A stretch of DNA of 39,611 bases, taken from the IMG/VR virus record IMGVR_UViG_3300032675_000057, positions 1 to 39,611 of that record; one strand, written 5' to 3'. A model generated the notes under the pieces. It saw only the letters and a list, made by a program, of their open reading frames with translations, was not told the origin of the DNA and made no database searches. Positions 8,090 through 14,390 of the stretch are shown here, piece by piece. Numbering within the stretch: position 1 is the first letter of the stretch; each line of letters starts with the position of its first letter. Source of the stretch: a virus. Made by a program: the position numbers and the translations under genes.

Positions 8090-8769
8090 TTCTGAGCACC
8101 TAACCCAAGCACCATCGCCAACTGAGCTACGGCCTTCTTGAAGGAAGTTTCGTCCTTAACGGGGAACTCTTCGGTCTTGAGAGTGTCTCGCAAGTTAGAG
8201 ACTTTCTTCATCAGGTCATTAAATTTGGCACCAAAGTCTTGTGCTTTGGTAACGCCTGACCGAGGCTTCTTGGGCTTCAGTCGGCTGAACGTCTGACGCT
8301 CTGCACCGAGCATCAGAGTCCGAACAGGCTCGACGCAAGACTCAAAGATGGTCTTGTCGTCGTGCCTGAATTTGGCGCGAGGGTCAGCAATCGCTCCAGT
8401 CACCGTGAAGCAGGGGAATTTAACCGGGTCGATCTCGACCTTCCCCGACTGCTGCCTCCAAACTAGCTCGCCAGCGTCGTCTGGAGTTTTGTAGTACGAG
8501 ATGGTGTATTCCGGGCGACCTACAAGACGGTTCAAGGTCAAGTCCCGGCAGAACTTCCGAAACTCCTTGAACGTGTCGCAAGTCTCATCGACCCAACCAT
8601 CCTTACCCTTCGGCAGCAGGTTGTAGAAGGTCTTGAACTGCTGCTGGATCGGACGCAACGCTTTGATATTGTCCGCTGTCAGATCAGTAGCTGCTGAGAC
8701 CGTTTTCGTTAGAGCGTAAATCTGCTCGTCGCTAAAAGTATTCTGCATAGTCTCGCTGAGAATCGACAT
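8086..8769 (-). CDS. Unrecognised 227-residue protein
   Basis: I do not recognise this protein. It is soluble-looking, with a helical N-terminal part, a middle part with GRPEYTISYYKTPDDAGELVW, and a Lys-rich C-terminal helix ending LAMVLGLGAQK. The ATG at 8769 is used because GGAGG lies 5 nt upstream; an earlier ATG at 8811 lacks this. It is transcribed alone with the 23-residue peptide, separately from the packaging operon, and lies between two repeat-rich regions. A promoter must lie between 8770 and 8860 on the minus strand, but no clear match was found. It could be a regulator or an accessory protein. Confidence 0.8.
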   Translation of the reverse strand: MSILSETMQNTFSDEQIYALTKTVSAATDLTADNIKALRPIQQQFKTFYNLLPKGKDGWVDETCDTFKEFRKFCRDLTLNRLVGRPEYTISYYKTPDDAGELVWRQQSGKVEIDPVKFPCFTVTGAIADPRAKFRHDDKTIFESCVEPVRTLMLGAERQTFSRLKPKKPRSGVTKAQDFGAKFNDLMKKVSNLRDTLKTEEFPVKDETSFKKAVAQLAMVLGLGAQK

Positions 8770-8862
8770 ATAGCCTCCAAATAAGCGAAGCGAAATTGCC
8801 CCGCTCATCAACTATACACGTTTACACGATTGAATAGTTAAAACTTTTTTACCGTTCGGAAA

Positions 8863-8891
8863 AAAAATTTTTTGCTTCGCAAAAAATTTTT
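8863..8891. terminator. A/T-rich perfect hairpin, possible bidirectional terminator
   Basis: A 13-nt arm made of five A, six T and GC (8863-8875) pairs perfectly with its complement at 8879-8891 around a TTC loop. Both strands present T-runs at the hairpin foot. It sits upstream of the minus-strand gene at 8086-8769 and before the repeat region, so it may insulate the two transcription units or form part of the origin. No gene ends just before it on either strand, so a terminator role is uncertain. Confidence 0.4.
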
Positions 8892-8896
8892 AAGTA

Positions 8897-8972
8897 AGAA
8901 AGATCAGGCCAGGTCTGACGAACTGGCCTTCACAAGAAAGATTCGGCTAGGTCTGGCGACCTAGCCTTCATA
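8897..8972. repeat. Two 38-bp tandem repeats, each a hairpin with compensating changes
   Basis: Units at 8897-8934 and 8935-8972 share most bases. Each holds an inverted repeat: GGCCAG/CTGGCC (8907-8912 with 8923-8928) and GGCTAG/CTAGCC (8945-8950 with 8961-8966). Between copies both arms change together so that pairing is kept, and the second copy extends to 8 pairs. This suggests the hairpin or dyad itself is selected, as a structured RNA or as a protein-binding site. Confidence 0.75.
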
Positions 8973-9207
8973 AGGAAATGTGCTACGCGATTGTTATGTT
9001 CGTGCAGGAAGCGCTCGGCAAGCTCGCGCCATAAAGATGCACTCACAAGACCAAGAACAAAAGGAGTTCGCAAAGCCTCACGACTGCATCCGGAGGCGAG
9101 AGGGCTTCGCCCCCTCGCGCTCCCCCGCGTCTTCGCTGCGCTCAGCCGCGTTCCCTCGCTCGCAAAGCCTCGCTCGGGAACTGGCTTCGGGCGGGTGCGA
9201 GCATCGT
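8973..9207. other. GC-rich hairpin-prone stretch without a convincing gene
   Basis: An open frame spans this stretch on the plus strand, but its translation is an Arg/Ser/Ala-rich mixture that follows from palindromic DNA, and no ribosome binding site or homology is apparent. The DNA contains a hairpin of 10 pairs with one mismatch (9096-9105 with 9109-9118, TTC loop) and pieces such as TTCGCTGCGCTC that recur near 7780. I see no promoter and no RNA gene of a known class. Confidence 0.45.
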
Positions 9208-9227
9208 AGCGTTACGCGCGTAACGCT
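9208..9227. promoter_or_regulatory. CGTTAC/GTAACG dyad, site 1
   Basis: AGCGTTACGCGCGTAACGCT is a perfect 20-bp palindrome. Its core CGTTAC-GCGC-GTAACG recurs at three more places up to 10028 with a 5-bp spacer. The recurrence points to binding sites for a dimeric DNA-binding protein or to repeated RNA stem-loops. Confidence 0.65.
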
Positions 9228-9276
9228 GAATTGTTTGCGTGGAGTCCCTGTGGGCACCGTGCATCGCGCAACATCG

Positions 9277-9454
9277 TTTAAACTGGCCGATTCTGAAGAA
9301 CCCACGTCATATCGCGCGAGTTTAAATGGTGTTGGGTGTGGGCATCGTTACGCCCCGTAACGTCATTTAAACTGACAGATTCTGATAACCCCTCATCATA
9401 TTTTGTTAGTTTAAACCATGTTGGGTATCGGCACGAAAACGGCTCTAAACAAGT
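9277..9454. repeat. 89-bp tandem repeat with inner TTTAAACT/AGTTTAAA inverted repeats
   Basis: Units at 9277-9365 and 9366-9454 are aligned by TTTAAACTG at their start, GATTCTGA about 12 nt later, TTTAAA at 9321 and 9410, and TGTTGGGT before the end, all with an exact 89-bp offset. In each unit TTTAAACT faces AGTTTAAA some 34-36 nt away. The copies have diverged at many positions, so the duplication is not recent. The inner arms and the flanking CGTTAC dyads suggest repeated protein-binding units of a control region or origin. Confidence 0.75.
9346..9362. promoter_or_regulatory. CGTTAC/GTAACG dyad, site 2
   Basis: CGTTAC (9346-9351) and GTAACG (9357-9362) are separated by GCCCC. It lies at the boundary of the two 89-bp units and matches the other three dyads in both arms. 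Confidence 0.6.
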
Positions 9455-9473
9455 GCGTTACGACGTGTAACGC
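9455..9473. promoter_or_regulatory. CGTTAC/GTAACG dyad, site 3
   Basis: GCGTTAC (9455-9461) and GTAACGC (9467-9473) are separated by GACGT. It starts immediately after the second 89-bp unit and ends 4 nt before the TGTTCCA array. Confidence 0.6.
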
Positions 9474-9477
9474 GGTT

Positions 9478-9906
9478 TTGTTCCAATTTGTTCCAGCCAA
9501 GTTCCATTTGTTCCAAGAAATTTTTGCGCTTGGAACAGGATTTTCTTAATAGAATCATATGGTTAAGTCATTTGTTCCATTGTTCCAAGTGGAATTACAA
9601 GAATACCCCCCCTACGGAGTAAAAACGGGGAGAGGGAAAAGGGGACGGCAGGGGTCAGGTAAGCAAAAGTGGTCTGGGGAAACCGACCCTCTATTTTCTA
9701 AAAAAGTGGAACATTGGAACAAATCCGTATAACTCTCCTATATATATATATATTATTTAAAAAATAATAATAATAACTCCTTAAAAATCAATGCTTCCCT
9801 CCCAAATTGGACGTATTTTTAACGTCCACATTTAGTGACGTACCCGTGTTCCAAAACCCATTTTTTTCTTGGAACAAGCTGGAACACGTGGAACAAAACT
9901 GGAACT
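9478..9906. repeat. Mirror-symmetric TGTTCCA array, candidate replication origin
   Basis: Fourteen sites of TGTTCCA or its complement TGGAACA occur here; two are AGTTCCA variants. Left half: four forward sites starting at 9479, 9489, 9500 and 9509, one reverse at 9531, two forward at 9573 and 9581. Right half: two reverse at 9707 and 9715, one forward at 9847, four reverse at 9870, 9880, 9889 and 9900. The order and orientation on the right are the exact mirror of the left. In the outer clusters spacing is 9-11 bp, about one helical turn. The AGTTCCA variants are third from the outside on the left and outermost on the right. Phased repeats around an A/T-rich run are typical of iteron origins; this role is inferred, and no initiator is proven. 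Confidence 0.75.
9739..9776. other. 38-nt pure A/T run, candidate DNA unwinding element
   Basis: Every base from 9739 to 9776 is A or T, starting with alternating TA. It lies inside the right half of the mirror-symmetric array, between the paired reverse sites at 9707-9721 and the forward site at 9847, where an initiator could open the strands. No gene or clear promoter was found within it. Confidence 0.5.
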
Positions 9907-9923
9907 GACCCCTAATCAAGTGC

Positions 9924-9954
9924 TGGATTCATATGTAAAGATATGCTATAATAT
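9924..9954 (+). promoter_or_regulatory. Early promoter P1 (extended -10)
   Basis: TATAAT at 9947-9952 is preceded by TGC, giving an extended -10 element. With a 17-nt spacer the -35 position is TGGATT at 9924-9929, a weak match. The block is repeated at 10917-10947 with only two differences over 31 bp. P1 would drive the four small genes from 10046; a CGTTAC dyad lies about 50 nt downstream of the predicted start. Confidence 0.8.
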
Positions 9955-10009
9955 CTCTTAGATGAGGGAAGATGTAGGTTGAATGGTTTATATGGTTCGA
10001 CACAATTTA

Positions 10010-10028
10010 GCGTTACAGCCCGTAACGC
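10010..10028. promoter_or_regulatory. CGTTAC/GTAACG dyad, site 4, in the P1 leader
   Basis: GCGTTAC (10010-10016) and GTAACGC (10022-10028) are separated by AGCCC. This copy is downstream of P1 and ends 17 nt before the first early start codon. It could be an operator that blocks transcription from P1, or an RNA stem-loop just ahead of the ribosome binding site. Confidence 0.65.
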
Positions 10029-10045
10029 CACAACTCGGAGGTTCT

Positions 10046-10255
10046 ATGGACTACAAGGCCAGATGCGAAGCGTTCTACAAAGCCATGCAGATGGAGAGCA
10101 ACACTCTGCAATCGCCCACAATCGTATACCGCACTCAGCGTGACGACCGTCACACGATGGACTACGCCAAGCCCAAGCGGCACTACGTGCGCCCCAAGGT
10201 GCATCGTGAGATGCGCCTTTCGTTGATGACGTTAACCGACCCGGACAACAACTGA
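10046..10255 (+). CDS. Small basic early protein
   Basis: A 69-residue basic protein of unknown function, with a helical start (MDYKARCEAFYKAMQ) and a Lys/Arg/His-rich second half. GGAGG lies 4 nt before the ATG, which is why this start is preferred over an ATG 63 nt upstream. It is the first gene after P1, and its stop overlaps the next start (TGATG). Basic charge would suit nucleic-acid binding, but nothing more specific is visible. Confidence 0.75.
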   Translation: MDYKARCEAFYKAMQMESNTLQSPTIVYRTQRDDRHTMDYAKPKRHYVRPKVHREMRLSLMTLTDPDNN

Positions 10256-10461
10256 TGACCACCACCTGCCGATACTGCGGGGATCATATTTCTCTCGGTA
10301 GGCTCGACTTGGGCTATACAACGTGTATGCCATGTGGCGAGCGTGACGCTGTGTCACTCCGCCACACCATCGTGCCGATGCACAAGTCGAACTATGTGGT
10401 GGTGACTGATCTGAGTTTACTTGCACAACTGACACGCCCCGGACGGGGCTTAGGAGGCTGA
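10255..10461 (+). CDS. Small zinc-ribbon-like protein
   Basis: A 68-residue protein with two CxxC knuckles at C5/C8 and C24/C27, the spacing of a small zinc ribbon. The second half reads HTIVPMHKSNYVVVTDLSLL. Proteins with this layout occur in many uncultured phages, and their role is unknown. It has no ribosome binding site of its own and depends on coupling at the TGATG junction with the gene before it. Confidence 0.75.
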   Translation: MTTTCRYCGDHISLGRLDLGYTTCMPCGERDAVSLRHTIVPMHKSNYVVVTDLSLLAQLTRPGRGLGG

Positions 10462-10462
10462 C

Positions 10463-10672
10463 ATGACTTACGAGAGTTTGACTGACCGGCAATTTGAGAA
10501 CTACCTACGCCTGTGCGGATACCTGTGCGACGGCTACGTGCCGCATGAGATGTCTCAGCGACGTGACGCGCTGCTCAAGGCATGGGGCGACGATCCTGAC
10601 GCGCTGTTCATTACACGGTTCAAGCCGTTGATGGACATTGACGTGGCACGCAACTACGTCTTGGAGGTGTGA
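10463..10672 (+). CDS. Small early protein of unknown function
   Basis: A 69-residue protein I do not recognise, with no cysteine pairs of zinc-binding type and no membrane segment. It has a good ribosome binding site (GGAGG at 10453-10457) starting inside the end of the previous gene. It reads like a compact helical protein, with TDRQFENYLRLCGYLCDGY near the start. It belongs to the P1 transcript. Confidence 0.75.
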   Translation: MTYESLTDRQFENYLRLCGYLCDGYVPHEMSQRRDALLKAWGDDPDALFITRFKPLMDIDVARNYVLEV

Positions 10673-10673
10673 C

Positions 10674-10916
10674 ATGGGCTATTACAAATCGCAAATCGTT
10701 GAACAGATTGATTTTCTAGACACGTACACAGTTGTCCGAAGATCAAAAGAAACTATTCTTATTGATCGTATCTATCAGGCTGTGACGAGCGTCACAGAAG
10801 ACTATGACGATCTGATGTGCACACTCAGCCACGTGACTGACTTGTGCGAGGACTATTTCCGCGCCGAGGACGATCCCGATCCGTATGCAGATAGCGAATG
10901 GACTGGCGCTCGTTGA
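10674..10916 (+). CDS. Small acidic early protein
   Basis: An 80-residue acidic protein of unknown function ending in a run of Asp, Glu and Pro (about residues 60-74). The ATG at 10674 is chosen because GGAGG ends 6 nt upstream, at 10663-10667; an ATG 36 nt earlier is poorer. It is the last gene of the P1 set, and promoter P2 starts just after its stop. Small acidic early phage proteins often target host enzymes, but this is speculation here. Confidence 0.72.
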   Translation: MGYYKSQIVEQIDFLDTYTVVRRSKETILIDRIYQAVTSVTEDYDDLMCTLSHVTDLCEDYFRAEDDPDPYADSEWTGAR

Positions 10917-10947
10917 TGGATACATATGTAAAGGTATGCTATAATAT
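10917..10947 (+). promoter_or_regulatory. Early promoter P2, near-copy of P1
   Basis: TATAAT at 10940-10945 is preceded by TGC, and the 31-bp block matches P1 except at two positions. It starts right after the preceding stop codon, and the next gene starts at 10983 with GGAGG at 10970-10974. No CGTTAC dyad lies near it, so P2 may be regulated differently from P1. It would drive the MoxR/VWA module and probably the genes beyond. Confidence 0.82.
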
Positions 10948-10982
10948 ACTCTCAAGTGGGAAATCAACTGGAGGAAACAACA

Positions 10983-11885
10983 ATGATTGATCTGAATAAA
11001 CCCGAAGTCATCACGTCCTTGGCAACGTCAGGGATACTTGTGCACATCGAAGTCAAAAGCTGGTCTGCCACGAAACAAGACGAAGAGATCTCCGATGAGG
11101 TCAACATTGCCAAGAAGGCAGACCGCAACGCGGGTCGGTTCGTCAAGAATCTTTTGGCTGACGTGAAGGAGCATAAGGATTGTTTGCGTGACCGGGCGGC
11201 TTGGTACAACTGGATCCAGCGCGAGACATTCCCGTGGGCTGGTGCGTGGCGGTATCTGCCGAACCCTCGCATACCGCAGTTCATGCGTGACTACGCGTCA
11301 CGCAAACAACACACGGAGAAGCTGGTGGACGACCTGATCGCGGCGCTGCCCACAGCCATATCTAACATGGCGTTTACGTTGGGTGACGCGTTCAAGCGCG
11401 AGGACTATCCGACGGACGAAGAGGTGCGGAGCAAGTATGGCGTGACGTTGTTCACGAACGAAGTACCGGTGGGTGACTTCCGTAACAAGCTGGCTAATGA
11501 TCTTGCAGATGATCTTCAGAAGCACTACACACAGCAAGCTCAACGGTGGGCGCAGGACATCGCCAACAAACAAGTAGAACAGCTTGTCGATCTCATGCAG
11601 CGCATATCCAAGTGTTGCGAAGTCGAGACGGTGATCGACCCAGAGAAGGGCGTGAAGGTGGTGCGGCGCAAGCTGTATGACTCGACTATCGAACGTGCGT
11701 TGGAGTTGTGCGATACGTTCAAGGACTTCAACATCATGAACGACGGCAAGCTGGAGGCTGCGCGGGCATCACTACAGAGTGTGTTGCGTGGCGTAAACAT
11801 TGAAGCGTTGAAGCAGTCAGACTCAATGCGAACCCAAGTCAAGACAGAAGTCGATGACATCCTGTCTAAGTTTGGAATGGTTTGA
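10983..11885 (+). CDS. Partner protein of the MoxR/VWA module
   Basis: A 300-residue soluble, largely helical protein with no recognised catalytic motif. It is Trp-rich early on (SWSATKQDEE, then AWYNWIQRETFPWAGAWRYLP) and coiled-coil-like later. It is the first gene of the P2 transcript and precedes a MoxR-type ATPase and a VWA protein. In composition and position it resembles DUF3150-type proteins that travel with such ATPases, but this is a weak match made by eye. A substrate or adaptor role for the ATPase is inferred. GGAGG lies 8 nt before the ATG. Confidence 0.65.
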   Translation: MIDLNKPEVITSLATSGILVHIEVKSWSATKQDEEISDEVNIAKKADRNAGRFVKNLLADVKEHKDCLRDRAAWYNWIQRETFPWAGAWRYLPNPRIPQFMRDYASRKQHTEKLVDDLIAALPTAISNMAFTLGDAFKREDYPTDEEVRSKYGVTLFTNEVPVGDFRNKLANDLADDLQKHYTQQAQRWAQDIANKQVEQLVDLMQRISKCCEVETVIDPEKGVKVVRRKLYDSTIERALELCDTFKDFNIMNDGKLEAARASLQSVLRGVNIEALKQSDSMRTQVKTEVDDILSKFGMV

Positions 11886-11904
11886 TTAACAACTAGGAGG
11901 TTCT

Positions 11905-13032
11905 ATGTCTCAGATAAATACTTACCCGATGATCTCGCTGACCGAGGCGAGCGCTGCCGTGATGCTCTACGGTGTTGACATCACCCCGACATTTATATCC
12001 GAGCCGGGAGTCGGCAAGACGACTGTGCTCAGACAGACTGCCATCAACAACGGAGACAAGTGGCGTCGTCCCGGCGACTACTTCCCTGATGACAAGTATG
12101 TCTACGTTTACTTTGACTGTTCATCGCGTGACTTGCCCGACGTGATGATGGGCGTGCCTGTTCATGAACACAAGACCATTGAAGGCTATGTCAATGAAGT
12201 GTTCAAGATCAACGACCCGCGACCGAAGGTCATCATGCTCGACGAGATCCGCAAGGCTCCGAAGATCTTGCAGTTGATCTTCTCGCGGTTGAAGCTGGAG
12301 CGTTACGTCGGTGACAACCGTTTGCCTGATGGGTCGGTTGTGTTCTGTACGAGTAACAATGCGTCGGATGGTGTGGGCGACAACACGCAAGCGCATGACG
12401 TGAATCGTGAGCAGTACTACAAGGTGATGAAGCCGAACCACAAGCAGTGCGCGGTGTGGGGTGGCAACAATGGCGTTGACCCTCTGCTGATCGGTTGGGC
12501 GATCATGAACCCGAAGGCGTTCGCATCGTATATGACTTGCACGACTGAGGAACTAAATACCAATCCGTATATATTCAACCCGAACAAACCCGTGCAGCCG
12601 TTCCTGTCTCCACGGTCATGGGCGAAGTGCACGTCGGCTGTACGTAACCGACACATCGCTGGTGAGAATCTTACGCGAGCGGCGCTGTGCGGTACGGTCG
12701 GTCAGGCTGCGGGTGATTCGATCATGTCGTATCTGTCGCTGAGTGCTGACCTACACAAGTTCGATGACATCATCGCAGACCCAGATAACTTATCCATGCC
12801 TGAGAAGACAGCAGCCATCGTGCAGATCGTTGTCAATGGTGTTAACAGCATAGAGACGCAAGATCAACTCAGCAGGTTCATCCGTTACATCAAGCGGTGC
12901 AGACACGCTGAACTACAGTCACTGTTCTTCACGATGGTAGCGAAGAACGACAAGACTAAGATGCTTGCCAATGGCAACCCAGACGTACAGTCATGGATGG
13001 TGAGCAACAAGAACTACGAGCTATTAATCTAA
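11905..13032 (+). CDS. MoxR-type AAA+ ATPase
   Basis: A 375-residue ATPase with Walker A SEPGVGKTT (32-40), Walker B VIMLDEI (109-115) and sensor 1 VFCTSNN (146-152). These fit MoxR/CobS-like AAA+ proteins, which act as chaperones that remodel protein complexes together with VWA-domain partners. Here the VWA partner is encoded immediately downstream. AGGAGG lies 4 nt before the ATG. In phages such ATPases are known, but their targets are mostly undefined, so the biological role is open. Confidence 0.85.
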   Translation: MSQINTYPMISLTEASAAVMLYGVDITPTFISEPGVGKTTVLRQTAINNGDKWRRPGDYFPDDKYVYVYFDCSSRDLPDVMMGVPVHEHKTIEGYVNEVFKINDPRPKVIMLDEIRKAPKILQLIFSRLKLERYVGDNRLPDGSVVFCTSNNASDGVGDNTQAHDVNREQYYKVMKPNHKQCAVWGGNNGVDPLLIGWAIMNPKAFASYMTCTTEELNTNPYIFNPNKPVQPFLSPRSWAKCTSAVRNRHIAGENLTRAALCGTVGQAAGDSIMSYLSLSADLHKFDDIIADPDNLSMPEKTAAIVQIVVNGVNSIETQDQLSRFIRYIKRCRHAELQSLFFTMVAKNDKTKMLANGNPDVQSWMVSNKNYELLI

Positions 13033-13042
13033 GGAGGTTCAC

Positions 13043-14380
13043 ATGAGCGCAGTGTTTGATCTAATGGAGGACACCGAGACTCTGGAGCGAAGGCTGACCA
13101 AGGCACACATTGTCTTGATCACCAATCCAGAGACAAGGTTCTTTGCGAGTACCGTGTTGTTGGGTGAGTCTAAGATCGTAGACGATCATCCCACGGCATA
13201 CACCAATGGGCGTGACAAGTATTACGGTCGTAAGTTCATGTCCACGCTGACTCAACCACAAATGATTGGTGTGGTGTTGCACGAGAACCTGCATGTGCTG
13301 CTGAAGCACATCATGCGTCACGAAGACTTGTTTGAAGAAGATGCACAGCTTGCCAACGCGGCGATGGACTACGTGGTCAATGCGATCATCACCAAGGTCA
13401 AGGGCTATGGTGACTGGATCGACTTGCCCAAAGATCCGAAGCCGTTGTTCGATCCCAAGTTCCATGACTGGGCGGTGCGTGATGTATATAACTTCTTGAA
13501 GAAAGGACGGAACAATCCGAAGCCGCCACCGCCGCCGAGTAATCCTACAGACGGCAAGAGTCAGGACAATGGTCTGCCTACTGAACCTAGTCAAGGTACT
13601 CCAGATGAACAAGTGAGTGACGAGGGTAACGAAGGTAATCAACCCGGCTCTGTAGAAGTAGACGGTGATGAGTACGATGTAACATCAATGGATGAACATG
13701 ATGTTGACCACGCTGCTGACATGACCAAGGAACAGATAGAAGATCTTACCAAGGAGATTGACGAGGCGATCCATCAAGCCACGACACTGGCGGGTGCGCT
13801 TGGTATGGACTTGCCACGAGCGATCCAGCAAGCGGTTGAACCAGAGACAGATTGGCGTGAAGAACTAATGGAGTTCTTTACATCATCCATGCGAGGCAAC
13901 GAAGAGAGTTCGTGGCGTAGATACGACATGCGTCGTCTGTCTATTGGAGACTATTTGCCGTCGAAGCACAACGAGACGTTGACGGAACTGGTATTGGCGA
14001 TTGACGCAAGCGGGTCGATGCACGGCAAACTATTTGATATCGCGTGTGCTGCCGTGGTCAATGCGTGCATCACGTTGAAGCCGGACAAGGTTCGCGTGTT
14101 GTTCTGGGATACAACAGTCTGTGCGGAACAGATCTTTGAAGGTGACTATGAGTCAATGAAAGATATGCTCAAGCCACGTGGTGGCGGGGGTACTCGCGCA
14201 GCGTGTGTGCCTGAGTATCTTGTGAGTAACAACATCAAGCCCGAGTGTGTCGTGGTCATTACTGACGGTTACTTGGAACACAACATCACGTGGCATACAT
14301 ATATTCCCACCGTGTGGTTGGTGCTGGAGAATGAATCGTTTATACCACCGAAAGGTCGGCGCGTGAAAGTCAAGTCGTAA
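13043..14380 (+). CDS. VWA-domain protein with HExxH peptidase-like N-terminus
   Basis: A 445-residue protein. The N-terminal domain has HENLH (80-84) followed by NAAMDYVVN (105-113), the pattern of the DUF2201 putative metallopeptidase family. A Pro/Ser/acid-rich linker spans about 155-235. The C-terminal VWA domain keeps the metal-binding site: DASGS at 321-325, a Thr in GGGGT (about 384), and TDGY (407-410). VWA domains bind protein ligands through a metal ion and pair with MoxR ATPases such as the one encoded 10 bp upstream. Whether the peptidase is active cannot be told. GGAGG precedes the start. Confidence 0.85.
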   Translation: MSAVFDLMEDTETLERRLTKAHIVLITNPETRFFASTVLLGESKIVDDHPTAYTNGRDKYYGRKFMSTLTQPQMIGVVLHENLHVLLKHIMRHEDLFEEDAQLANAAMDYVVNAIITKVKGYGDWIDLPKDPKPLFDPKFHDWAVRDVYNFLKKGRNNPKPPPPPSNPTDGKSQDNGLPTEPSQGTPDEQVSDEGNEGNQPGSVEVDGDEYDVTSMDEHDVDHAADMTKEQIEDLTKEIDEAIHQATTLAGALGMDLPRAIQQAVEPETDWREELMEFFTSSMRGNEESSWRRYDMRRLSIGDYLPSKHNETLTELVLAIDASGSMHGKLFDIACAAVVNACITLKPDKVRVLFWDTTVCAEQIFEGDYESMKDMLKPRGGGGTRAACVPEYLVSNNIKPECVVVITDGYLEHNITWHTYIPTVWLVLENESFIPPKGRRVKVKS

Positions 14381-14390
14381 GGAGGCTGTT

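Noticed and set aside
8980-9360. 126-codon open frame on the plus strand
   Set aside because: Its translation is a low-quality Arg/Ser/Ala mixture, it covers palindromes, the 89-bp repeat and a CGTTAC dyad, and no ribosome binding site precedes it.
9478-9906. CRISPR array
   Set aside because: The repeats are 7-8 bp, in both orientations and spaced about one helical turn apart, unlike CRISPR repeats and spacers.
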